From NCBI GenBank assembly GCA_044370375.1, contig JBILVQ010000028.1, forward strand, positions 1 through 21,247: 21,247 nt of DNA, written 5' to 3'. Under the pieces are notes generated by a model. That model saw only the letters and a program-made list of their open reading frames with translations. It ran no database searches and was not told the DNA's origin. Position 1 is the first letter of the stretch; every line of letters begins with the position of its first letter. Both the position numbers and the translations under genes were made by a program. Shown one piece after another: positions 14,660-21,247 of the stretch. Source of the stretch: JBILVQ01 sp044370375 (GTDB taxonomy: Bacteria; Bacteroidota; Bacteroidia; UBA4408).

Positions 14660-16141
14660 CTAAAAATGGGCTATGGGCGTGCATATTTCTTTTTCCCTGA
14701 TGTAGCATTGCAGCTTGTCTTTAAAAACAGTGGGTTTGTAAATTGATTTATGCAATAACATCCTCATACATTCTTGAATGCCTTCAATGATGGATGGATG
14801 AGGATGCATCATATTCGCGAGTTCTTCAATTCCTTTGTTCATGTAAATAAGTAAAGCAACAGCTTGAATCGCACTCGAAGCATGTTCACCAACCGCACGC
14901 ATACCCAATACGCTCATTTTCTCATCGTTGCTGACGATTATTTTGAAGAAACCAAAGGTCCTGCGCATGGCAATTGCTCTTGCAATACAGGAGTAATCAA
15001 TCTTTGCTACTTTAACTGAAATTCCTTTTTTGATGGCATCCTGCTCTCCCATACCCACAGTGGCCACTTCAGGATTTAAGAACATGATGGTTGAAATATT
15101 TGTGTAAACCAATTCCTTAATAGGAGGCCCAAACATTCTCACCACGGCATGTCTTGCTTCCCTTTCACCAATGTTTACTAAGGCCATCGATGCGCAAATA
15201 TCACCGGCTACAAAGATGTTATCTACGTTGGTTTGGGTGTCATTTTCCTCCACATAGCCTCTTTCGGTTAAACGAATGCCAACATTTTCCAAACCTATGT
15301 TTTCAATATTGGGAACCCTTCCAACAGCAACCAATGCTTTTTCAACAATATGGTCTTCTTTTCGTCCGTCTTCATAGACTAATCGGTAATGAACCATTCC
15401 GTTAACCATGTTCATTGATTCTAAAGATGCACCCTTGTGGACAATCACCCCGTTTTTCTCAAAATTCGTTGTTACAGCCTGGGCAACATCTTCATCCTCG
15501 AAGGGTAAAATCCTTGGGGCCTTATCAATTAAAAATACCCGTGTCTTTCCTAGATTTGAAAAGATGGTGGCAAATTCACAACCAATTACTCCGGCTCCAA
15601 GGATGACCATACTCTCCGGCAAATGTTTAAAATTCTGTATTCCATCACTACTCACAATGGTCTGCTCATCAACGACAATGTGAGGCAGGGCCCTTGGTCG
15701 GCTTCCTGTTGCTACTAAAATATAATCGGTTTCATAAATGATTTTATCGCCACCGGCTTTAATCACTTCAACATGATTCTTATCCAGAATTTTACCCAAA
15801 CCTTTTTCGTAAAAGCAAAGTTTTTGGGCAGCTTCTGTTTGCAAAAGTTTCAAGTGGCAAGTCATTTGAAACTTTCGATCAAAAATGGCCTCATCGGCCA
15901 CCTGTTTTAGTTTTTCAAAACTTACATCCTGCTCTCCCTGCTCTTCCCTGAGGTGAAAAATTTTCATCGAGTACTCCCACATGGTTTTCGACCATAAAGC
16001 ACCATTGTATAAACCTGCTCCGCCAATTTTGTCCTTTTCAATCAGAAGTACTCTTTTACCAAAGTCTATGGCACGCATGGCCGCAGCATAACCTGAAGGT
16101 CCGCCTCCAATTACACAAAGATCAAATTTTTCCATCCTCAT
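14660..16141 (-). CDS. Lipoamide dehydrogenase-like flavoprotein without redox cysteines
   Basis: Class I pyridine nucleotide-disulfide oxidoreductase fold of 493 residues. The FAD site is GGGPSG (12-17). A second Rossmann motif GAGVIG, followed by LID after the next strand, suggests NAD(H). ATGSRPR and a late VAGDI segment are typical. The position of the redox disulfide, normally GGTCLNVGCIPSK, reads GGAGLYNGALWSK (40-52): both Cys are lost (Gly43, Ala48). The C-terminal catalytic dyad is kept as His448 and Glu453 in HPHPSIIE. It therefore cannot do classical dithiol chemistry but may still act as an NAD(P)H oxidase, a diaphorase or a reductase of another acceptor. No lipoyl-enzyme genes are near. 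A second ATG lies two codons in (16135). It leads the rsmI-corA operon. Confidence 0.85.
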   Translation of the reverse strand: MRMEKFDLCVIGGGPSGYAAAMRAIDFGKRVLLIEKDKIGGAGLYNGALWSKTMWEYSMKIFHLREEQGEQDVSFEKLKQVADEAIFDRKFQMTCHLKLLQTEAAQKLCFYEKGLGKILDKNHVEVIKAGGDKIIYETDYILVATGSRPRALPHIVVDEQTIVSSDGIQNFKHLPESMVILGAGVIGCEFATIFSNLGKTRVFLIDKAPRILPFEDEDVAQAVTTNFEKNGVIVHKGASLESMNMVNGMVHYRLVYEDGRKEDHIVEKALVAVGRVPNIENIGLENVGIRLTERGYVEENDTQTNVDNIFVAGDICASMALVNIGEREARHAVVRMFGPPIKELVYTNISTIMFLNPEVATVGMGEQDAIKKGISVKVAKIDYSCIARAIAMRRTFGFFKIIVSNDEKMSVLGMRAVGEHASSAIQAVALLIYMNKGIEELANMMHPHPSIIEGIQECMRMLLHKSIYKPTVFKDKLQCYIREKEICTPIAHF

Positions 16142-16153
16142 AATTTAAGATAG

Positions 16154-16161
16154 TAAAGGTA
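16154..16161 (-). promoter_or_regulatory. Possible -7 element of the oxidoreductase-rsmI-corA operon
   Basis: On the minus strand the sequence is TACCTTTA, one base from TAnnTTTG, 12 nt before the ATG at 16141. It follows the lysozyme-gene terminator, where a new promoter is expected. Confidence 0.3.
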
Positions 16162-16175
16162 TTCAATCCTTTAAT

Positions 16176-16206
16176 ACAAAAAAAAATCCCCTTGAAAAGG
16201 GGATTC
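16176..16206 (-). terminator. Intrinsic terminator of the GH25 lysozyme gene
   Basis: Perfect 9-bp stem AATCCCCTT (16185-16193) / AAGGGGATT (16197-16205) with a GAA loop. Read on the minus strand it is followed by a run of T. It begins about 20 nt after the lysozyme stop and separates it from the next operon. Confidence 0.85.
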
Positions 16207-16224
16207 TTTCAATTTCTTTTTGCT

Positions 16225-16959
16225 TTAGTGAGGGATGACAAGTTCTTCCAAATCCACCTTGCAAATGTTCAGGTCAACCTCATTTTGAATTCCGTATACA
16301 TTGCCGCGGCAACTATGCTGCCAAATCGTCCAATCGTCCCATCCTTTCGGAACTTTCGGCTCGTCTCTCAAACGATAATCGGCTATCCAAAGATGATAGT
16401 CTTTTTCCAAACCCTTTAAATGCGGGGCAACATATTTATTCCAAAATCCTGCATTGGTATAGATGATGGGTTTTACACACAAAACGCGCTCAATTTCAAA
16501 AATCATTTCCTTCAAATGTTTTGCATAAAGGGCCGGTTTAATCCTGTTGTATTGCGATGAATATTCAACATCAATTACCGGTAACATGTGACCAGGTTCA
16601 AAATTAACAACGCTCAGGAATAATTTAGCTTGCTCTACCCCTGAAACACCGGGCCTGAAAAAGTGATAGGCCCCTTTTTTTACTCCTGACTTGATGTTGT
16701 TCCAGTGATAGGAGAATTTTGGATCAATCAATTTTATGCCTTCAGAGGCCTTACAAATGATAAAATGTAAGTTGGAATCCAAACGGTCGAAATTAATGTG
16801 TTGATACCGTGAAATATCAATGCCATAGCTGTAAACTACTCGCTTAGCTTCACTGCTTGATTTCTCCTTTACAAACGGTTCTTTGGGATTGTTAGCTTCC
16901 GATACAGCCAACAAGCAAAAGCAGTTGAATAAAAAGAATATTCTGATGAAGGATTTCAT
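16225..16959 (-). CDS. Secreted GH25 family lysozyme-like hydrolase
   Basis: Predicted exported glycoside hydrolase of family 25, cutting the beta-1,4 bond between N-acetylmuramic acid and N-acetylglucosamine in peptidoglycan. The 244-residue protein has an N-terminal signal-like hydrophobic stretch (4-20). The catalytic domain opens with GIDISRYQ (46-53, Asp48), then CKASEG (69-74), then LPVIDVEY with the D-x-E pair Asp130/Glu132 (Glu132 is the expected proton donor), WIADY (191-195), IWQHS (212-216) and EVDLN with Asp229. All four acidic residues of the family are present. No cell-wall-binding repeats follow the domain. It is monocistronic with its own terminator. Cell wall turnover or attack on other bacteria are both possible. 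Confidence 0.9.
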   Translation of the reverse strand: MKSFIRIFFLFNCFCLLAVSEANNPKEPFVKEKSSSEAKRVVYSYGIDISRYQHINFDRLDSNLHFIICKASEGIKLIDPKFSYHWNNIKSGVKKGAYHFFRPGVSGVEQAKLFLSVVNFEPGHMLPVIDVEYSSQYNRIKPALYAKHLKEMIFEIERVLCVKPIIYTNAGFWNKYVAPHLKGLEKDYHLWIADYRLRDEPKVPKGWDDWTIWQHSCRGNVYGIQNEVDLNICKVDLEELVIPH

Positions 16960-17203
16960 TCGGATTTACTTTGGTAGGCGCAATATATTTGAAACCGCTG
17001 TGGTTTACGGTTTTACAAAGAAAAGGTTTTCAACAAATTTCTGTTAAAAACCATTTGATAATTTGTTAATTAATTGATTTTTAATTACTTATATTTTTCT
17101 TTTTTCTGGAGCTTTCCACCCAATGAAACGGCATAAGCGCTGTTCTAGGGTTTTATTCCTTTAAAAAGGGGCTTTCTTCCGCATTTCTTCCTCCTATATG
17201 CAC

Positions 17204-17211
17204 TATTTTTG
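17204..17211 (+). promoter_or_regulatory. -7 promoter element of the YkgJ-type gene
   Basis: TATTTTTG matches TAnnTTTG and ends 4 nt before the ATG at 17216, the same spacing as in rsgA. No -33 TTG at proper spacing. The remaining 256-nt divergent gap is very A/T-rich and otherwise shows only short chance inverted repeats. Confidence 0.45.
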
Positions 17212-17215
17212 ACCC

Positions 17216-17707
17216 ATGCTTCCTCAATACGAGAAATATTTGCTCGAAGCCGAAAAAAACAAATCCTCCATACGGCAATTTGTTACAAGGCAAAGAAAAA
17301 AGAAACCAAATGGTTTTGATGCTCAGATTCATGCTGCCAATGATGAGGCATTTTCACAAATTGACTGCCTTCATTGCGCCAATTGCTGTAAAACTACCAG
17401 CCCTTTGTTAACCAATGTCGATATCGATCGATTAGCGAAAGGGTTGAGGTTAAAGCCTTCTCAGGTGGTTCAACAATTTACCAAAATTGATGAGGACGGG
17501 GATACTGTTATGAACGCAACACCTTGTCCTTTTTTATTATCCGATAATGCTTGCAGCGTTTATGAATTTCGACCCATTGCTTGCCGCGATTATCCTCATT
17601 TACGAAGGAAAAACATGATTTCCTATTTGCCGCTTGCCGAAAAAAATGCTGCTATTTGCCCGGCAGTGGCAGTAGTGTTTAGCCATCTGATTCAACGAAA
17701 CCAATAA
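17216..17707 (+). CDS. YkgJ-family cysteine-cluster protein
   Basis: A 163-residue soluble protein with the cluster C-x2-C-x2-CC (Cys51, 54, 57, 58), followed by Cys104 in CPFL, Cys113 in CSVYEFRP, Cys123 in IACRDYP and Cys148. This is the pattern of the UPF0153/YkgJ family, thought to bind zinc or an iron-sulfur cluster; its molecular role is not established. The first 45 residues are basic and helical. A -7 promoter element directly before the ATG supports this start. It lies 38 nt before the large T9SS gene on the same strand, which may be read through from it. Confidence 0.88.
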   Translation: MLPQYEKYLLEAEKNKSSIRQFVTRQRKKKPNGFDAQIHAANDEAFSQIDCLHCANCCKTTSPLLTNVDIDRLAKGLRLKPSQVVQQFTKIDEDGDTVMNATPCPFLLSDNACSVYEFRPIACRDYPHLRRKNMISYLPLAEKNAAICPAVAVVFSHLIQRNQ

Positions 17708-17717
17708 TTTTTATCCC

Positions 17718-17742
17718 TACCTTTATTCGCCCAATAACTTTA
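17718..17742 (+). promoter_or_regulatory. Two near-consensus -7 elements before the Asp-box T9SS gene
   Basis: TACCTTTA (17718-17725) and TAACTTTA (17735-17742) each differ from TAnnTTTG only at the last base. The second ends 3 nt before the ATG at 17746. Either could serve the gene; both are weak matches. Confidence 0.25.
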
Positions 17743-17745
17743 CAA

Positions 17746-20517
17746 ATGAAAAATTTCATTTCATTTTTTCTTTGCCTTCTAACAGGTATTCAATTAAATG
17801 GTCAAAGCATTTCCCGACCTTTTGCACCCGACGACCCGGAGGGTAGACGCGTTTATGAATTTAACCTATTAAAAGATCCTCAAACCAACAGCATCCCAAA
17901 GTTAATCCGCGAAAGGGAACTTGCCTTTTCCATGACTTTGCCCGTTTATCAATCAGAAAACAGAAGCTCAGCCGCCACCCTTACTTTTGATGCGCGTGGA
18001 CCCAGAAATCTTGGAGGCATTACCAGGGCACTGGCCATTGATGTTACCAACGAAAACAGAATGCTGGCCGGAACCAATTCAGGTGGTATTTGGTTAACAA
18101 CCGATGGTGGTCAGAGTTGGTCTATCGTTACACCCAAAGATGATTATCACGGCATTACATGCATAGCACAAGACAAACGTCCCGGAAAAACAAATGTTTG
18201 GTATCACGGGTCTGGCGATGTTTGGTGCTCTGCAAGCGGTAGCTCAGGCAGTTCCTTTTACTCTGGAAACGGTTTATATAAGTCCATAGACAATGGTTTA
18301 ACATGGGCAAAACTTTCTTCAACTGCACCCAATACCCCGCAAACCTTCGATAGCAATTGGGATGTAATTTATAAGGTGGTTACCAATCCGGTCGATACGG
18401 TGAACGATGTGGTTTTTGCCGCCACCTATGGTGCTATTTACCGTAGCTTAAATGGCGGTAATTCATGGGTTCAGGCTTTAGGCGGACTTTCAGGCAATGA
18501 CAGCTATTTTACCAACATTGAAGTTTCTGACCAAGGCATTTGCTATGCAACACTCAGTTCCGATGGCCCCCAAGGTGGAATTTGGAGAAGCGTGGATGGA
18601 ATAAACTGGACAAAAATTAATCCCCCCAACTTCCCAACTACTTTTGAAAGAATTGTATCTGCGGTGGTTCCCTCCAATCCCAATGATGTTTATTTCCTTG
18701 GAAATACACCCGGATTCGGTATTCCGGATACCAACTTTGTGGGTACAGTGGAATGGAACTCCCTATGGAAATATACTTATTTATCAGGTGATGGAGACAG
18801 TGCCGGCGGCTTTTGGCAAGACCTCTCCGCAAGCTTGCCTACTACCGGTGGTCCTTTCGATAAGTTTCACTGCCAGGGAAGTTACGACCTGGTGCTAAAG
18901 GTTAAACCCAGCGACCCAAATTTTGTAATCATTGGTGGTACTAATTTATATCGTTCTACCAATGGATTCATGGATCCTTCCACCAACCGTTTTATTGGCG
19001 GTTATGCAGAGGGTGCAACTTTGCCAACGGTAGCCATGTATCCAAACCATCATCCCGATCAGCATGAATTGATTTTTTTACCATCCAATGATAGCATCGT
19101 TTTAAGTGGATGTGATGGAGGTGTGTTCAAAACCCTCAATATTCATGAACCTACAGTGAATTGGCTCTCTTTAAATGATAATTACTTTACATCCATGTTT
19201 TATACCGTGGCCCTCGATCATGCAACGCCAGGAAATGAAGTTGTAATCGGCGGAGCCCAGGATAATGGTTCATGGTTTACAAACAGTGGCAGTATCAACG
19301 ACCCATGGGTTACACCGCGCGGAGGTGATGGTTCATTTTGCGCGGTTGCCGATAATAGGACAATGTACTATTTTTCTATTCAGAATGGTAAAATGATGCG
19401 GGCCAATTGCGACAACAACGGTAACATTTTGAACTTTGCCAGGATAGATCCACAAGATGGCAAGGATTATTTTTTTATTAATCCTTACGCCTTGGATCCT
19501 GCCGACAACAACATGATGTATTTGGCCGGTGGAAAGTATCTTTGGAAGAATACCAATCTTTCAGGGATTCCCATGATTAACAATTGGGATTCCATTTCAA
19601 CAAACTGGGTGCAATGGCCCGATAGTGTGCCAACCACCAATGCAAGGGTTTCTGCAATCGGAATATCAAAGGCTAATCCTGCCCATCGCGTTTATTATGG
19701 TACAAGCAGCAAAAAAGTTTATCGAATCGACAATGCGAATAGCGGTACGCCCGTGCCGCTGGATATCACGCCTCCTAACGGAGCTACCGGTTTTCCGGGA
19801 AATGGCTTCGTAAATTGTATAGCCGTTGATCCGCTGGATGGAGATAAACTGATTGTTGTCTTTTCAAATTATAGTGTCTATAGTTTGTACTATTCAGAGA
19901 ATGCCGGAAGCAGCTGGTCCAAAATAGGTGGAAACCTCGAGTTAAGCTCCGGTGGTTCAGGGAGTGCTCCCTCCATTCGCTGGTGCACCATTGTGCATCC
20001 TCCCAATGGAGGAACCGGATACTTTGTTGGTACAAGTGTAGGCTTATACGCAACCTCATGGTTGAATGGATTAAACACAGTTTGGACGCAGGTTGGTGCC
20101 AATGAAATCGGAAAAGTGGTTGTTCCCATGATGGATTACAGACCTGCTGATGGCCGTTTAGTGGTCGCTACCCATGCCCATGGAATTTACTCAACCACCA
20201 TCACCGATATTAATCAAATTCCTTCAGGATTAAGCGAAAACCCTGAGGCAATGAAAGCCCGTGTGTCAATTTATCCGAATCCTACCAGTGATGATTTTAT
20301 GATTGATCTGGAAGAGTTCCTTTTGGATAATGCCAATCCTGTTTTTGTATTATACGATGAATTGGGTCGAATCCTGGCTCAAAGACACTATCAAATTCAA
20401 AAAATAGGGGAGACGAGGTGGAAAGTCCAACTAATAAACCCGGTAAATGGTTTGTATTTTATTTCCATCAGTGACGGAAAATCTATTGTAACCAAACCTG
20501 TCACCGTTGTAAAGTAA
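17746..20517 (+). CDS. T9SS-secreted Asp-box (BNR) repeat beta-propeller protein
   Basis: A 923-residue exported protein. Residues 1-20 form a signal peptide (cut near NGQ|S). Asp-box motifs of the S/T-x-D-x-G-x-T/S-W type occur at 118-125 (TTDGGQSW), 180-187 (SIDNGLTW), 234-241 (SLNGGNSW), 282-288 (SVDGINW) and 717-724 (SENAGSSW), as in sialidase-like, VPS10/sortilin-like or xyloglucanase-type propellers. The spread suggests two propellers or one very large one. The last 80 or so residues, opening with VSIYPNPTSDDF and ending in KPVTVVK, are a type A T9SS sorting domain. I see no sialidase RIP or catalytic Arg triad, so enzymatic activity is unproven; adhesion or polymer binding is as likely. 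It converges on the HMG-CoA lyase gene. Confidence 0.85.
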   Translation: MKNFISFFLCLLTGIQLNGQSISRPFAPDDPEGRRVYEFNLLKDPQTNSIPKLIRERELAFSMTLPVYQSENRSSAATLTFDARGPRNLGGITRALAIDVTNENRMLAGTNSGGIWLTTDGGQSWSIVTPKDDYHGITCIAQDKRPGKTNVWYHGSGDVWCSASGSSGSSFYSGNGLYKSIDNGLTWAKLSSTAPNTPQTFDSNWDVIYKVVTNPVDTVNDVVFAATYGAIYRSLNGGNSWVQALGGLSGNDSYFTNIEVSDQGICYATLSSDGPQGGIWRSVDGINWTKINPPNFPTTFERIVSAVVPSNPNDVYFLGNTPGFGIPDTNFVGTVEWNSLWKYTYLSGDGDSAGGFWQDLSASLPTTGGPFDKFHCQGSYDLVLKVKPSDPNFVIIGGTNLYRSTNGFMDPSTNRFIGGYAEGATLPTVAMYPNHHPDQHELIFLPSNDSIVLSGCDGGVFKTLNIHEPTVNWLSLNDNYFTSMFYTVALDHATPGNEVVIGGAQDNGSWFTNSGSINDPWVTPRGGDGSFCAVADNRTMYYFSIQNGKMMRANCDNNGNILNFARIDPQDGKDYFFINPYALDPADNNMMYLAGGKYLWKNTNLSGIPMINNWDSISTNWVQWPDSVPTTNARVSAIGISKANPAHRVYYGTSSKKVYRIDNANSGTPVPLDITPPNGATGFPGNGFVNCIAVDPLDGDKLIVVFSNYSVYSLYYSENAGSSWSKIGGNLELSSGGSGSAPSIRWCTIVHPPNGGTGYFVGTSVGLYATSWLNGLNTVWTQVGANEIGKVVVPMMDYRPADGRLVVATHAHGIYSTTITDINQIPSGLSENPEAMKARVSIYPNPTSDDFMIDLEEFLLDNANPVFVLYDELGRILAQRHYQIQKIGETRWKVQLINPVNGLYFISISDGKSIVTKPVTVVK

Positions 20518-20546
20518 GCTTTAAAGAAGCGCTGCGCAGTTGGTCT

Positions 20547-20583
20547 TTTGAATGAATTTGGTTTTCCGGAAAACCTATTCAAA
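20547..20583. terminator. Palindromic hairpin between convergent genes
   Basis: GGTTTTCC (20560-20567) is followed at once by its complement GGAAAACC (20568-20575). Outer arms TTTGAAT (20547-20553) and ATTCAAA (20577-20583) extend the stem across an uneven internal loop. It lies between the convergent T9SS and HMG-CoA lyase genes and is symmetric, so it could serve both, but neither side has a U-run. Confidence 0.4.
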
Positions 20584-20591
20584 CCTTGAGA

Positions 20592-21247
20592 CTATGCCGG
20601 AAAAACCGAATTGGCCATGGTCAATGATTGCTCAAAATATTCGGTTTTCAATCCTGTTGTTAAATGCTTGTTTTCGCAATATTGCAGTAGCGTTTCGGTA
20701 CTGATGTTTCCTGTAAGCGAATCTCCGGCCATCGGACAGCCTCCGAAGCCATGGATGGCAGTATCAAAGTTTCTGCATCCGGCTTCTATCGCTGCGTCAA
20801 TTTTTTCATAACTTTCAATGGGCGTGCTGTGCAAATGGGCTCCAAGATTTAATCCGGTGAATTTATCCGAAATGGTTTCAAACAACTCACCTATATTTTC
20901 TTTATTGCTAATACCAATGGTATCTGCAAGAGCAAAGTGTTTTATCCCCAGTTGAGATAGCTTTTCTATATAGTCTCCGGCAATTTTTCCGTTCCATTCA
21001 TCCCCGTAAGGATTGCCAAAAGCCATGGAAATGTAAACCAGCAACTGTTTTCCGGTGGCATCACAAATTTCCTGAATTTCTTTTACCCTTATATAAGATG
21101 CTGCAATACTGCTGTTGGTGTTTCTTTGCTGAAAGGTTTCGGAGATTGAAAATGGAAATCCAAGAAATTTAATTCCCTCAAATTTTGATGCTTCTTCAGC
21201 TCCTCGCGTATTGGCAATAATAGCAAGAAGTTCAGTGGATGAATTTT
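20592..21247 (-). CDS. Hydroxymethylglutaryl-CoA lyase (C-terminal part)
   Basis: TIM-barrel enzyme of the HMGL-like family that cleaves 3-hydroxy-3-methylglutaryl-CoA to acetyl-CoA and acetoacetate in leucine breakdown. About 217 residues are visible; the frame stays open to the window edge, so the N-terminus is missing. Family marks: FQQRNTNSSI (the E/Q-x-x-x-x-N-x-N segment), the strand motif ALADTIG, the metal pair H-L-H in GAHLHS, and the catalytic-cysteine loop GFGGCPMAGDSLTGN matching the family's GLGGCPYAxGASGN. The Asp that often follows H-x-H is Ser here, and the loop has an altered middle, but the Cys and both His remain. An isopropylmalate or citramalate synthase is unlikely given the GGCP loop. 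Confidence 0.88.
   Translation of the reverse strand, partial: NSSTELLAIIANTRGAEEASKFEGIKFLGFPFSISETFQQRNTNSSIAASYIRVKEIQEICDATGKQLLVYISMAFGNPYGDEWNGKIAGDYIEKLSQLGIKHFALADTIGISNKENIGELFETISDKFTGLNLGAHLHSTPIESYEKIDAAIEAGCRNFDTAIHGFGGCPMAGDSLTGNISTETLLQYCENKHLTTGLKTEYFEQSLTMANSVFPA

Overview
The window looks like chromosomal DNA from a member of the Bacteroidota. The evidence is two secreted proteins ending in type IX secretion (T9SS) sorting domains, a GldA-type ABC ATPase, start regions without Shine-Dalgarno sequences but with the phylum's TAnnTTTG -7 promoter element, and A+T-rich DNA. I see no integrase, transposase, CRISPR array, rRNA, tRNA or other sign of a mobile island. Most of it is a dense chromosome of short operons on both strands, and no gene-free gap exceeds 300 bases.

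Layout. Bases 1-1273 hold a carotenoid pair, crtZ and a CrtYcd-type lycopene cyclase. Its 3' end overlaps a convergent MazG/HisE-like nucleotide pyrophosphohydrolase (1221-1658). A T9SS cargo protein of unknown function (1850-2974) follows, convergent with an mlaE-mlaF lipid-transport ABC pair (2977-4466). Then come a tiny lipoprotein and the ferrous iron operon feoA-feoB, which runs into a degenerate protein-kinase-like gene (7122-8045) and ends at a bidirectional terminator. Beyond it, on the minus strand, are metK and gldA. rsgA-dtd (10636-12017) diverge from gldA and converge on a secreted MORN_2-repeat protein.

From 12906 to 16141 a minus-strand operon encodes a flavoprotein oxidoreductase that lacks the redox-active cysteines of its family, then rsmI, then corA. 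A GH25 lysozyme gene upstream is separated from it by a strong terminator. The right end carries a YkgJ-type cysteine-cluster protein, a 923-residue T9SS protein with Asp-box repeats, and the C-terminal part of an HMG-CoA lyase that runs out of the window.

The genes do not form one pathway; they are local functional pairs (pigment, lipid transport, iron uptake, translation quality control). The observations I rate highest are the FeoAB-coupled kinase-like protein with Arg in place of both key lysines, the cysteine-free lipoamide-dehydrogenase-like protein that keeps its His-Glu dyad, and a group of five genes whose -7 promoter element ends only 4-8 nt before the start codon, which predicts leaderless or nearly leaderless mRNAs. 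I found no clear multi-gene novel defence or biosynthetic system.
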